A stretch of 53,006 nt of DNA from Prevotella jejuni (GCF_900187995.1 NZ_FZNZ01000028.1:1-53006), one strand, 5' to 3'; numbered from the stretch's first letter, positions 16,822 to 26,544 are shown. A program made the numbers and translations. The notes: generated by a model from the letters alone, not told the origin.

Positions 16822-19647
16822 TTAACGCTTTACTATCTTACAAGTTGTTGTACCTGTACCGATGAGATAGACACCTGCTGGCAGGTTGGCAACGCTGATA
16901 ACATTGTCGCCAGACTTAACGTTATACTTGCTGATAAGCTTTCCTTGTACGCTATAAATGCTTACAGTGCAAGCCTTTGCGGCTGTGAGAATAACGTTAT
17001 CCGTCACAACGCCCGATGAAACAGACAGCTCTGTACCACCAACGGCAACCTCGTCAATACCCAATGGGATACTTTCTCCATCAACTTTATTACCAATTGA
17101 TTGGAAGTGTTCACCATAGAATGGAGGGGTGTCAAAGTCAAAGGTTGGACCAAGTGTTGGTTTGTTGCTGAATAAGTTAGATGGGTCAGGTTGGTTGAAA
17201 GCGGCATAGACATTGAAAGGAACGACATCTGTTGGGTAATAAAGCCATGTTGCACCTCCATTGTTATAGAGGATATTCATGTAATAACGCCCCTTCGATA
17301 GGTATCTCGTAGGTAGTGATACCTCGATATAACCGTTACTATTTGGCTTTAACGTGATGGTTCGTGTCTCTGTCATGTTGCTATTGAGAGGCTTAGAACT
17401 CAACTGTGCATTGGTGACATAGAACTTCACGCGACCTTCAAAGCCATTCACTGACTTCAAGTAAACGCGAGCAGTAAACTTGCTGTGGGCAGTTGACACG
17501 TAAGCATTGTCTGATCCAAGGTAGCTACTACCCTGATAGAAATAGATAGTCTGCAACTTCAAGTCATGAACAGTCTGTGAGTTGTTATCATCATCATCAG
17601 CCGCATTAATGGTTAGTTCGCCTATCTTCCATACTTTCGCATCTGTTTTCACCTTGACAGCAACCTCTTCACCATCAACATCATACCCTGCAAGCAGGTT
17701 ATACTTGCCTACCTCCAAGCGTCCGAAGTTGTCGTTCGTATAGAAAGAGAACGTTACACGCTCGCCTCTGGCTATCTTTGCGTTGCCTTCAGAGATGAGG
17801 GTGGCTGCCTTAACATCATTTGATTCAGCTGGAAGAGCGTAGAGCTTCAAGCTACCATTGTAGTCAGTATTACCTTCATTGGCAAGAGTTGAGACAATCT
17901 TCGTGTTCTGTCCCTTCTTAACATACTCCGTTATACGCTGTACAGCATACAGTTCAGGCTGCTTAACAACTGGATCTGGCTCTGGATCCGGGTCTGGATC
18001 AGCCTTACCAATGGCAACTGTTCCGGCAACGGCATCGATGGCCTTGAAGCCTGAACCCTTGGCATAATTGACAGTAAGATGATAGGTTCCAGCCTTGACG
18101 TTGGCGAGGTTGGCATAGAAAGTCACCTTCTTCGTTGACTCAGCACCGACAGAAGCCGTTGTTGTAGAGATTATCGTAGAGTAAGCATCATTCTCCTCTT
18201 GATAGAGGGCAAGGGCTAATCGACCTGAATAAGCTGACTCGCTGTTCTTATTACCAATAGTGATAGTGACTGGGACAGAGTTCTGCTGTGCTAAAGCGGT
18301 CTGTTCGCACTTAGCTGCAATATACAGGTTAGTACCTGTTTCAACGTCGGGCTGTGGGTCAGGCTTTGGTTCTGGATTTGGATTAGGCTCTGGGTCAGGG
18401 TCATCGTTACGGTCAGGTTTCAGATAACGTAGCATCTGCTGATCAGAACTATAGCCTCCACTACCGCCACCAATACCTTCTTGTCCTGGGCGCAACACGT
18501 TGAGTTTATGCCAACCATTTGATGAATAGTTCCATCCCCAATCGACATGTACGAAGCCATTTGACGCATAACCATCGAGTACAAAACAGTGGCCACCACC
18601 GCCAGAGAAGCCTGCATAGACTACAGGACCGTAATCTCTCAACTCATCATGTATCTCTCTTAGCCAGCTCTGCTCGTAGTAGTTGCTGCGTTGGAGGAAC
18701 CTTACGCTGCTCTTATAGCCGAAGTTACGTGTGAGAACGGCTGGGGCATTGTAGACGTAAGCACCCGATCCACCTGCAGAAGCAGGATTATAGTCCATCT
18801 GAACAGCATAACCAATGTCGCGCAAAAGGCGTCCGATGTTATCAGCCTGTAATGCTGTAAGCTCACGACCAGTTGTTCTATCGCGCCCATACCTATCTAC
18901 TCCGGCTGGCATCTGGCTCCAATCGTATGCTGCATTCTCTGATCCTTGACCGTCAAAGTTCAATGACATGTAGTTACGCTTCCAATAGTAACTCACTGAA
19001 CCATGTGCTTTACGTGGCCACTTATGCCATCGTAGAACGGTACAGATGGCTGTTGCCACACAACCCGACACTGTTTCGTAGGTCTGACCATTGTAACGGT
19101 AGTTCGGCGAATACTGGTTGAAAGGCCAACTCTGGCCCCAGCTGATAGGTGTTGCGAGTCTTGTCCTGCGGTCAGTAGCATATTCGAGAAGTGGACTAAT
19201 CTCTATCTGATAGTTACTTGCACGCACAGTCGATGCCTGCATGAACTCTGGTGAGGGCGTGTCAGGAGTGTTCTCGATGGCCCACTTTATCTGATTGCGA
19301 TACTCATCATATAACCACTTGATAGAAGGGTTCGCTTGTATGTCACTCTCTGAAAGGCTTCCTTTATCTGAGAAAGCGATGACAGGAGAGACACGGTCGT
19401 CTGCTGCAACAACGACATAACCCTGATCATTACCACGATTGAAGATATAGTATAGGTTCTCCTCAGCCTTTCCTGTACGGGAAGCCTTGTAGGGTGCCTT
19501 ATACGCCATGCTGAGTTGGCGTGTTGTGGTGCCTTGTCCAAAGAAGTTTGAAGCAATCTTCAACGCTCGAGCCTGGTCTATTGGACCAGCCACAGAGAGC
19601 TGACAAAGTAGGCACAATACGGCAAAAAGCGTAGAAACTCTTTTCAT
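16822..19647 (-). CDS. C10 family cysteine protease (streptopain/interpain-like), secreted
   Basis: A large secreted protease of 941 residues. After the signal peptide (to about A20) comes a Spi-type propeptide (about 21-130), whose family holds the enzyme inactive. The peptidase domain (about 140-410) has the catalytic cysteine in SGCVATAICTVLRWHKWP (C196) and the catalytic histidine in GGGGHCFVLDGY (H353), then VHVDWGWN. Two proline/aspartate linkers (about 413-435 and 545-555) separate beta-rich modules. The C-terminus (VNLPAGVYLI-like, ending KIVKR) resembles a type IX secretion sorting tail. It matches interpain A of Prevotella and PrtT of Porphyromonas in layout. It lies 96 bp downstream of the cytolysin-like gene and may be cotranscribed. 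Confidence 0.93.
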   Translation of the reverse strand: MKRVSTLFAVLCLLCQLSVAGPIDQARALKIASNFFGQGTTTRQLSMAYKAPYKASRTGKAEENLYYIFNRGNDQGYVVVAADDRVSPVIAFSDKGSLSESDIQANPSIKWLYDEYRNQIKWAIENTPDTPSPEFMQASTVRASNYQIEISPLLEYATDRRTRLATPISWGQSWPFNQYSPNYRYNGQTYETVSGCVATAICTVLRWHKWPRKAHGSVSYYWKRNYMSLNFDGQGSENAAYDWSQMPAGVDRYGRDRTTGRELTALQADNIGRLLRDIGYAVQMDYNPASAGGSGAYVYNAPAVLTRNFGYKSSVRFLQRSNYYEQSWLREIHDELRDYGPVVYAGFSGGGGHCFVLDGYASNGFVHVDWGWNYSSNGWHKLNVLRPGQEGIGGGSGGYSSDQQMLRYLKPDRNDDPDPEPNPNPEPKPDPQPDVETGTNLYIAAKCEQTALAQQNSVPVTITIGNKNSESAYSGRLALALYQEENDAYSTIISTTTASVGAESTKKVTFYANLANVKAGTYHLTVNYAKGSGFKAIDAVAGTVAIGKADPDPDPEPDPVVKQPELYAVQRITEYVKKGQNTKIVSTLANEGNTDYNGSLKLYALPAESNDVKAATLISEGNAKIARGERVTFSFYTNDNFGRLEVGKYNLLAGYDVDGEEVAVKVKTDAKVWKIGELTINAADDDDNNSQTVHDLKLQTIYFYQGSSYLGSDNAYVSTAHSKFTARVYLKSVNGFEGRVKFYVTNAQLSSKPLNSNMTETRTITLKPNSNGYIEVSLPTRYLSKGRYYMNILYNNGGATWLYYPTDVVPFNVYAAFNQPDPSNLFSNKPTLGPTFDFDTPPFYGEHFQSIGNKVDGESIPLGIDEVAVGGTELSVSSGVVTDNVILTAAKACTVSIYSVQGKLISKYNVKSGDNVISVANLPAGVYLIGTGTTTCKIVKR

Positions 19648-19686
19648 ATTGATAGTCTTAAATTCTACTTTATGATAATAAATGTA

Positions 19687-19732
19687 CTGCAGCTTTTATC
19701 GACGCCATGGTGTTGACGCCGATAAAACTGCA
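19687..19732 (-). other. Stem-loop between the cytolysin-like gene and the C10 protease
   Basis: On the minus strand GCAGTTTTATCG and CGATAAAAGCTGC form a stem of about 12 bp with one bulge around an 18-nt loop containing repeated GCGTC. No T-run follows, so it looks more like an mRNA processing or stability element than a terminator. Confidence 0.5.
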
Positions 19733-19743
19733 ATAGGTGTCTT

Positions 19744-21444
19744 TTAATTAAAGAACTTAAGGTCCAGAATCTTTACGTAAGTGTGAATCTTAATATGCTT
19801 ATAGTTACTTTCTAAGACGACAACTGGGTTATCACTCTTATACTTAGAGAAGACGGTACCAAGGGTGTGGTTGAATTGTGTTCGACCATAGTTATACTTA
19901 TAGATACCGTTTTCTGTATGCAAATCAGTGATGAAAGATATCTTTTGATGGTCTACAAAGTCCTCTAAACTCTCGTTCTTATCTTTGTCAAACTCGACAT
20001 TGACGATACCACCAAAGCCTATTGGGTGCAGTGTTTCTTCCTTCTCTCGATAGTCAAACCAGAACGGATTAGACTGAGCAATGCCTACAAGCTCATGCTC
20101 TTGACCGTTGACTCCTACCATGACCTTACCCCAGATGTTAGCATCCTTATCTAAGTTAGGAAGTGGACCACTGTGTTGTCCTGAGAAGCCAAGCACCTGT
20201 AACTGCATACGAACCTTCTTGAATACAGGAACAAAGTCGCGTTGTGTAACGGTGAACTCACTACTTGACACTACACGAGCCTGTGAATTATCAACAGCAT
20301 AACGCAAAGAGAAACTAATAGGGTACATCTGCTCCATTGGAATATCAGCCGCAAGGAAACGCTGGAAAGAGTCAATATCACCCTTCAAAATCTCTTGTTG
20401 GATAGTCTTACCACCTCCAAGGACTGTGATATGTACGTCGCTTTTAGCCAACATCTTACGGTAGTTGACTGCTTGGTCAGCCGATACGTTAACATCAACA
20501 CCCTTGATTTTGTTCAGTGCGAACTCAATAGCCTCATTGATGTTGCGTTCCTTCTCATCAGTCTCAATTGAAAGATAGATGATACGACCGTAGTTAATGC
20601 TGGAGATGTAGACTGGCTGATAACCGTCGAGGGCATCTTTGTCGATAGACTCAAAGATAGTACCCTTCTTAGGAGCGTCAGTTGAGACAGTAAAGTGCTT
20701 CTGTATGAGACGAGCTAAGATATGGTTCTTCTTCTTATTGAAGTTAAATCCGAGGTTAATGGAGCCATTCGCAACCGGAGCAGTTACTGCCACACCCAAC
20801 TTAGTGACAAGTTCTTCCTGCGAGTTAATCTTCTCCACACTCTGAATAGTTGTCACTGGCGACTCCTTCCAATCCATTGTCGCCCACTTATTCCACACCT
20901 CTTGATACTCGCTCTTACGGATGTTAGGAACAGTAGCAGAGGTCTCGTGTGCCTTGCTTGGATCAGCAGGAGACAAGCTGATAGAGAAGGTCACGTCCCC
21001 AGTCTTGTGTGAAGTAATCATTGCATAAGTACCATTAGCGATCGTACCACCCTTTAGTACGCATCCAGGATACACCACATCGCTCGTAGGATCAAAGAGG
21101 AAATTCTCATCGAAAGTCTGTTTAATCTTATAGTGTCGGGTTGTCTTCACCCAATTACCAGGTATTCCATCGAGAACACCCTGCGTCTCAACGACCGGGT
21201 CTTCCTCTTCAACAGGTAGAGGAGTACCATTATCAGGAGTTATCGGACCATTAGCACGTGTCATCATAGGTGCTAACGGCAACGTCTTCAGATAGTTCCG
21301 TATCTCCCTTGGGTTACTCAACACACTCTCTTCACTTTGTTCTTTGGTTTGCGTCAAAAGCTCATCTTGTGAGCAGGAAGCAACCGCAACGGCACAAACT
21401 ACCATTGAAACAGGCAATACTGCCTTGATTAGAAACTTCTTCAT
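19744..21444 (-). CDS. Cholesterol-dependent-cytolysin-like (thiol-activated cytolysin family) lipoprotein
   Basis: The 566-residue product carries a lipoprotein signal peptide (VASC, C24). The body follows the pore-forming CDC fold in order: DVVYPGCVLKGG near 122, KKKNHILARLIQKHFTVS (237-254, matching the CDC QIFYTV region), PVYISSINYGRIIYLSIET (277-295), the hinge ITVLGGG (339-345) and PISFSLRYAVDN (375-386). The usual tryptophan-rich undecapeptide of domain 4 is absent, so cholesterol binding is doubtful. It therefore resembles the Bacteroidota CDC-like proteins rather than the Gram-positive toxins. Those are reported to work in proteolysed pairs, and the neighbouring C10 protease could be the activator; that is inference. 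Confidence 0.88.
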   Translation of the reverse strand: MKKFLIKAVLPVSMVVCAVAVASCSQDELLTQTKEQSEESVLSNPREIRNYLKTLPLAPMMTRANGPITPDNGTPLPVEEEDPVVETQGVLDGIPGNWVKTTRHYKIKQTFDENFLFDPTSDVVYPGCVLKGGTIANGTYAMITSHKTGDVTFSISLSPADPSKAHETSATVPNIRKSEYQEVWNKWATMDWKESPVTTIQSVEKINSQEELVTKLGVAVTAPVANGSINLGFNFNKKKNHILARLIQKHFTVSTDAPKKGTIFESIDKDALDGYQPVYISSINYGRIIYLSIETDEKERNINEAIEFALNKIKGVDVNVSADQAVNYRKMLAKSDVHITVLGGGKTIQQEILKGDIDSFQRFLAADIPMEQMYPISFSLRYAVDNSQARVVSSSEFTVTQRDFVPVFKKVRMQLQVLGFSGQHSGPLPNLDKDANIWGKVMVGVNGQEHELVGIAQSNPFWFDYREKEETLHPIGFGGIVNVEFDKDKNESLEDFVDHQKISFITDLHTENGIYKYNYGRTQFNHTLGTVFSKYKSDNPVVVLESNYKHIKIHTYVKILDLKFFN

Positions 21445-21683
21445 CTTCGTTAAAAATTAGGTTATAATAATCGGTTTAACATACATGACTGCCTTATCAC
21501 AGCCAGAATGGGCATCTGTCAGTTTAAGTTCTAATAAATGGTATAAATAGGATTAGCTGTTAGCCGTCATTCTTCTTACTTGTGCCCGGGTATTATATCA
21601 CGTCTAAATCTTATTAACCTCATAGTATATGTACGTCCCTCTTTCGCTCAACAGGGATTGCGCAAAATGTCAACATTGTTCGG

Positions 21684-21691
21684 CAAAGTTA
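21684..21691 (-). promoter_or_regulatory. Possible -7 element for the cytolysin-like gene
   Basis: TAACTTTG on the minus strand about 240 bp upstream of the ATG. No TTG stands at the right distance, so this is a weak call; the leader would be long. Confidence 0.4.
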
Positions 21692-21962
21692 GTAATTAAT
21701 TCATTACGAAGTCTTCTGTAGATTTTAAAAAATGATAAATTCAAGCGCTTTTAGTATAAAGTTATGTTTATATTAACAAACTAAACTTAATTAATAAGGC
21801 CTCTTTACACATTTTACTTAAATAAAGTAAAGTTGCCTAAAAAGTCACAGCACTTTCCCTTAACATAAATGTCTGTTAGATTAAAGAGCGTGTAAACATA
21901 ACACAAATGACGAAAAAAAGACCCGAAAGAGTGGTTAGCAACCTACTTATATAACTGCAATC

Positions 21963-22007
21963 GACCTACAACTAAGGTGGGTAATCACCACACCTTAGTT
22001 GTAGGTC
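21963..22007. terminator. Perfect 17-bp palindrome, twin of the one at 15.6 kb
   Basis: GACCTACAACTAAGGTG (21963-21979) pairs with 21991-22007 around an 11-nt loop. It differs from the twin only at one stem base pair and in the loop; the matching change on both arms means the pairing is kept. Confidence 0.85.
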
Positions 22008-22150
22008 AATTCATATAGCAGATGGTGTAAGTTTATCCTAACAACCTCTTCCTTCCGCCTCAACCCCCAATTCTTTTCGTCACATCCCTATATAATAATG
22101 TGTAAAGCTCCCGCCATCCTGCAAGAAAAGCGAAAAACAGAAAGCGCACA

Positions 22151-22327
22151 AACCGTTATCATCTCAGCACCTAAGCATTATGACCGAATTAAAGGAGCGT
22201 TATGATCACATCATCCGAGCGTTATGATCAACACTACATGAGCGTTATAACCACATCATCCGAGCGTTATGACCACACACAACAATCATCATGACCATAA
22301 GTAACAAACATCATGACTGGTATGCGA
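22151..22327. repeat. Eight 22-bp tandem repeats
   Basis: Units begin at 22151, 22173, 22195, 22217, 22240, 22262, 22284 and 22306. The core is GAGCGTTATGATCACATCATCC, best kept in the middle four units. Confidence 0.9.
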
Positions 22328-22385
22328 AGTATTTTTCTCCGCCTCAAAGCCCCTCATTCGTTCCACCTTTCAGCAGCGAGCATTC

Positions 22386-22428
22386 CGTTAGGCTCTCCCC
22401 TCCTTCGGAGGGGCCGGGGGAGGTCTCA
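22386..22428. repeat. G/C-rich hairpin element touching the yhcH stop codon
   Basis: It runs from CCGTTAGGCTCTCCCC to GGGGGAGGTC, and its right edge abuts the TGA of the YhcH-family gene. Confidence 0.88.
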
Positions 22429-22872
22429 AACCCTAATCTTCCCCACCAATTTCCTTTGCAGTCCTTCTCCAATGATAGGCGCATGTGCATCTTCAGGGAA
22501 GAAGACGGTGAATTGTCCTGGTTCTACCTTAAGATACTCCTTTGCCGCTTGCCTATAGAAGCCACAGTCAGTAGTTGGATTGTAGGCAATATCAGGCTTA
22601 CCCAAGTCAGACAAAGCAGTCCATCCCATCGTTTCTGACTGTAACAAAGGTACTTGTACGTCTATATAGCCCTTGTGAAACTCTAATCGTTGTTCCTCCT
22701 TAGGCTTCAACTCCACTTCATCTAAGTTGATAAACAAGTCATCACCATCGAGGGTAATACGTCCCGCCATCAGTCGACTGAAATCATGTTGGAGGATATA
22801 ATCCATCATCACCTTCATCCTTGGATGTAGACCATAGTACCGATGGCATGCACTTAAATCTGCTATTATCAT
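22426..22872 (-). CDS. YhcH/YjgK/YiaL family protein
   Basis: Starting from the ATG at 22870-22872 the product has 148 residues and begins MIIADLSACHRYYGLHP. It matches the cupin-like YhcH/YjgK/YiaL family: EFHKGYIDVQVPL near the middle, and VEPGQFTVFFPEDAHAPII followed by a conserved KLVGKIRV end. Family members are tied to sugar-acid or sialic acid metabolism and to biofilm traits. The longer frame reaching 22938 is rejected because a promoter (22909-22938) lies inside it. No sugar genes lie next to it. Confidence 0.9.
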   Translation of the reverse strand: MIIADLSACHRYYGLHPRMKVMMDYILQHDFSRLMAGRITLDGDDLFINLDEVELKPKEEQRLEFHKGYIDVQVPLLQSETMGWTALSDLGKPDIAYNPTTDCGFYRQAAKEYLKVEPGQFTVFFPEDAHAPIIGEGLQRKLVGKIRV

Positions 22873-22908
22873 CTTCTTAGCTTTACTTAATGTTATAGAA
22901 AACAGTTG

Positions 22909-22938
22909 CAAACATACGTATTTATTTTCTGATAACAA
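22909..22938 (-). promoter_or_regulatory. Promoter of the YhcH-family gene
   Basis: On the minus strand TTG (22936-22938), 19 bp, TATGTTTG (22909-22916), about 37 bp from the chosen ATG. It decides the start codon. Confidence 0.7.
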
Positions 22939-23039
22939 AGAGAACAGCCGTAAATAACATTCATGAGATGGTGAACACTCACTCTCCTACAGCTAGTTCA
23001 CCATCAAACAACAGCTGGCCCAGCACCAAACAACGGCTG

Positions 23040-23096
23040 CCCCCTCCCCCTACTCCATCCCCGCAGGGAGGGGGCGTGATTAGTGAGGTTACCCCT
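23040..23096. repeat. G/C-rich hairpin element, variant form
   Basis: CCCCCTCC and GGGAGGGGGC arms are followed by GTGATTAGTGAGGTTACCCCT, which matches the tail of the element at 30,822-30,912. Confidence 0.7.
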
Positions 23097-23244
23097 GCAA
23101 GACTGCTTGCCCGCTTAGTGTTAGCCTTCTATTAGTATCAAATAAAACCATTTCGGCAATCACGATCTTATCCATCCGAAGACAGAGCGTGGGTGAACCT
23201 CCCTACCTATGGACTCTCTCTGTGCGTAAAGAGACACATTACTC

Positions 23245-23376
23245 TATGACAGAAAGAGACACCGAACAAGCCAACTGAGATGATTTTCTATGAGTAAAAG
23301 TGACCCAGAGCAAACCAATCTACGTGACTTATTATAAGAGAAAGTAACTCCCAACGAGCCATAATACACAGAAAGA
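23245..23376. repeat. Three degenerate 44-bp repeats
   Basis: Units start at 23245, 23289 and 23333, with recurring TATGAnnnAAAGTGACnCC and CAAGCCAA-like text. The match between units is partial. Confidence 0.65.
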
Positions 23377-23429
23377 GAGAGAAAAGGCTGCGGTGTCTCA
23401 ATCATTTTCATTCCATATAAAGATGTAGT

Positions 23430-23595
23430 CGCTATTGTCTTAACTCCCTTTCACTCCTTATCACTCCTTAACTCCTCATACAACATCTCCCTTTCACTCC
23501 TTAACTCCTTAACTCCTTATACATCTACTCCTTAACTCCTTATACAACTACTCCTTAACTCCTTATACAACTACTCCTTAACTCCTCCCCATCTT
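23430..23595. repeat. CTCCTTAACTCC array with 23-bp period
   Basis: Clean units TACTCCTTAACTCCTTATA with a CAAC end start at 23526 and 23549, and less regular ones fill 23,440-23,525. The inverted counterpart is at 31,570-31,715. Confidence 0.85.
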
Positions 23596-23616
23596 CTTGT
23601 AAATTATTTTCACCCT

Positions 23617-23905
23617 TCTCGAATCCTGTACACGCCCTTCAACATTGAAGAGAAGGCTCTTCTTACTTCAAGAACATGCCTTTCTTGCCTCAAGAAGGGC
23701 CTCATCTACATGCAAGAAGGGCATGTTCTCAAACGCTGTATATAACACATTGACAGCTTGCAGGTTATAGACTCGATTGCAGGTGAGGCTATACTCCTAT
23801 CTTGAGGGTATTCTGCTTGATGTTATGTAATTATTTTTTACGTACTTAAAGCATCCTCTGAAGCGTAGAGCGATTGCCGAGATAGTTGAATGGAGAAACT
23901 GACCA
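23617..23905. repeat. AAGAAGGGCATGTTC dispersed element, copy C
   Basis: Two AAGAAGGGC units 22 bp apart sit beside inverted copies, then a distal part with TATGTAATTATTTTTTA that matches copies A and B. The remainder of the spacer to 24,235 shows no gene or structure. Confidence 0.85.
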
Positions 23906-24235
23906 AAGCAATAGCATACGTTTAACGCTCACAGAGTAACACAGGAATCTGCACAAAAGTAGCACATCAGACATGCCCGAAACACGTTCGTGTAAATTGT
24001 GTGTTGGTTTAAGTTCGAGATTACGACATACCATTCTTTGAAGCAGAGAATGGCTGTCAACATGGATAAAGAGCTTGAGTGTCATAAAGATAAAGCCACA
24101 AAAAAGGGCACACAAAGCGTGTGCCCCCTTGTTATAGGAGACTTGCAGACTGAGATCACATCGTTATATGACGAATTCAGAACAAGCTGTATCAGTCGTC
24201 ACAGAGCCAAAACAGAGGTTGGTCCGTGCCCGATA

Positions 24236-24934
24236 CTATTTTTCCCAGCCGTATTTAGCATACTTGGGATTGACAGAGAACTCCCCTGCCCCTATGTCAA
24301 GATCCCCACAGATCGGCACTCGGTATTGTCCCCACGCACATGGTTTTGCCTTCCTTGTACTGTTACTTCGCCATGAGCCAGCATACTGGTTGTTGCAAAA
24401 GGAGTCCGAATAGTCATCAATGTCGTCATAGACAATCCTGCCATCGACAGTCTCGTACCAATAAAACAACAGATAACCAGAGAACACACCACTACTCTTT
24501 TGACGGGTATCTTCCATCAACTTGTATTTTGCAACACTACATCCACGTCGTCTGAACCGCCCCTTCATAGCGTCGTCTACACCATACGTAGGATGGATAA
24601 ACCGCCTATTATCAATGATGTTGATAGTCCCACGGAAGTTACAACGGTTGTTGTTGACAATGGTAACACCACTGACACTATATCGGTTGGCGCTCGTTCG
24701 ATGCACTCTCTGAAAGGTTATCGAGAGCTTCTGATAGTTCGCTCCAATATACCCAACGTAAGGGACACGCCTATCTAACAGTATGTTTGAGAAATCAGTA
24801 TCAACCATTGTCTTCTTACTCTCCCTTGTCAAAGACTGAATCCACCTCTGAATAGTATTCTCAGCAGGTTTGCGTTGGTTACTCGTGAGCACCACCCCCA
24901 TCAAGAGTAGTACAAAGTAGCTGATTAATCTCAC
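24236..24934 (-). CDS. Secreted protein of unknown function
   Basis: The 232 residues start with a short hydrophobic leader (MRLISYFVLLLMGVVLTS) that could be a signal peptide. The C-terminal half is rich in aromatic residues and holds four cysteines (for instance FCNNQYAGSW, KPCAWGQYR, ICGDLDIGAGEF), suggesting a compact exported domain with disulfides. I have a vague memory of similar Bacteroidales hypotheticals ending with a GDLDIGAGEF-like motif, but no function. It lies 45 bp after the SLC13 carrier gene on the same strand and may be cotranscribed with it. Confidence 0.7.
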   Translation of the reverse strand: MRLISYFVLLLMGVVLTSNQRKPAENTIQRWIQSLTRESKKTMVDTDFSNILLDRRVPYVGYIGANYQKLSITFQRVHRTSANRYSVSGVTIVNNNRCNFRGTINIIDNRRFIHPTYGVDDAMKGRFRRRGCSVAKYKLMEDTRQKSSGVFSGYLLFYWYETVDGRIVYDDIDDYSDSFCNNQYAGSWRSNSTRKAKPCAWGQYRVPICGDLDIGAGEFSVNPKYAKYGWEK

Positions 24935-24979
24935 AATAACATCCCGTTAGATTAGCGTTTATAATATTCTAACTCCTTA

Positions 24980-26443
24980 TCAGAGGAAATGTACCTGGCC
25001 AATGAAATAAAGGAGGACGTAGCCCAACACGAGGGAAACGACACCACATGTCAGACCCACCTTCAGCATATCATTCTGCTTGACAAGACCTGTTGAGTAG
25101 GCAATAGCATTCGGTGGCGTAGAGATAGGGAGGCACATAGCAGTAGAGGCAGCTATGGCAATACCGATGAGAACCGTACTTGTCCCACCAATACCATCGA
25201 GATTATGATCCATACCACGGCAGACAACAGCGAGGATAGGTACCAACAAGGCTGCAGTGGCAGTGTTTGAGATGAAGTTAGAGAGGAAATAACAAATCAA
25301 GCCAGACACAGCAAGGATGACAATAGGACTCCAATTGCGGAATGGAATACTCTCAATAGCAGCATCAGCCAAGCCCGATCCGTTCATACCTAACCCAATG
25401 GCAAAGCCTCCAGCAACCATCCAGATGACACTCCAATTTATATCTTGCATATCCTTAGCAGTAATGACTCCCGTGATAGCAAATACTGCCATTGGAATCA
25501 TGGAGACTGTGTTAGTGTCAATACCAGTGACCTTCTTTGGAATAACCCATAGAAGGATTGTGACAATGAAGGTAATGATTACCACCCACATTCGCCATCC
25601 ACGGTGTACCTCACCATCAATCTTCAAATGAATAGTCTTCTGTGTGAATGGGAAGAAATAGAGGATAATTCTCCAAGAGAGAAGGAGCAAGATGATTACA
25701 AGCGGAGCCATGAAAGCCATCCAGTGCATGAAGTCAATCTTCATGTCGAGGCCTGCAGGGTCGTTAAGATACTTGAGTGCTATGAGGTTAGGAGGCGTTC
25801 CAATCGGTGTTCCCATACCTCCGAGGTTGGCAGCAACAGGGATAGACATTGTCAAAGCAATGCGTCCTTTACCATTAGCAGGCAGGGCTGCAAAGACAGG
25901 AGTTAGGAAGGTAAGCATTAAAGCAGCTGTGGCAGTGTTCGAGATGAACATAGAGAAGAGTCCAGTGATAAGTAGGAATCCCAAAAGAACATTCTCACTC
26001 TTGTTGCCAAAAGGTTTGATAAGGTTGCGTGCCAATAGTGTGTCAAGTCCCGACTTCGACGCAGCAATGGCCAGAATAAAGCCCGCAAGGAAGAGCATAA
26101 TGATTGGATCAGCAAAGGATGCCATTATCTCCTCCGAGTCGAGTAATTCCCCTACTCCATCACCTTTGAATATCCAGAAGGAGTTCTTCGATACGGTGAC
26201 GCACATGATAGACATGATGCTCAGCGAGGTTGCCCACGCTGGGATACACTCTGTTAGCCACGAGAGAGTGGCAAAGACAAAGATTGCAATGATGCGTTGT
26301 TGTACTACTGTTAACCCATCAATACCAAAGCACGTGGTGGGTAAGTTCCATACAATGGCTGTAACCACGATGATTACTAAAAGTTCCCAGACCTTTTTCA
26401 TCTCGACATGGCTACCAAGTTTATTAGACTGTTCTGCTGCCAT
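24980..26443 (-). CDS. SLC13/DASS family sodium-coupled anion transporter
   Basis: An integral membrane protein of 487 residues with many hydrophobic segments. The two family repeats each show the SNTATAA motif (FISNTATAALMLTFL in the first half and FISNTATAALLVPIL in the second) that forms the sodium and carboxylate sites. The first is followed by GGMGTPIGTPPNLIA and the second is near CLPISTPPNAIAY. DASS carriers import di- or tricarboxylates or sulfate with sodium; the substrate cannot be named. The start MAAEQSNKLGSHVEMKKVW is plausible, and the hydrophobic core begins soon after. It is divergent from the FecB-like gene. Confidence 0.92.
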   Translation of the reverse strand: MAAEQSNKLGSHVEMKKVWELLVIIVVTAIVWNLPTTCFGIDGLTVVQQRIIAIFVFATLSWLTECIPAWATSLSIMSIMCVTVSKNSFWIFKGDGVGELLDSEEIMASFADPIIMLFLAGFILAIAASKSGLDTLLARNLIKPFGNKSENVLLGFLLITGLFSMFISNTATAALMLTFLTPVFAALPANGKGRIALTMSIPVAANLGGMGTPIGTPPNLIALKYLNDPAGLDMKIDFMHWMAFMAPLVIILLLLSWRIILYFFPFTQKTIHLKIDGEVHRGWRMWVVIITFIVTILLWVIPKKVTGIDTNTVSMIPMAVFAITGVITAKDMQDINWSVIWMVAGGFAIGLGMNGSGLADAAIESIPFRNWSPIVILAVSGLICYFLSNFISNTATAALLVPILAVVCRGMDHNLDGIGGTSTVLIGIAIAASTAMCLPISTPPNAIAYSTGLVKQNDMLKVGLTCGVVSLVLGYVLLYFIGQVHFL

Positions 26444-26544
26444 AGTGTTAGTTGTTTAGATTAATTAATGTAGGTAATAATATAGATTCGTGGACGAAAG
26501 TATAAAAAATATCGTTACCAAGCAAAGGAATCTGTGTTTTTTTG

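Noticed and set aside
22873..22938. Earlier start for the YhcH-family gene
   Set aside because: The stretch contains the promoter, and the family normally begins near MIIADL.
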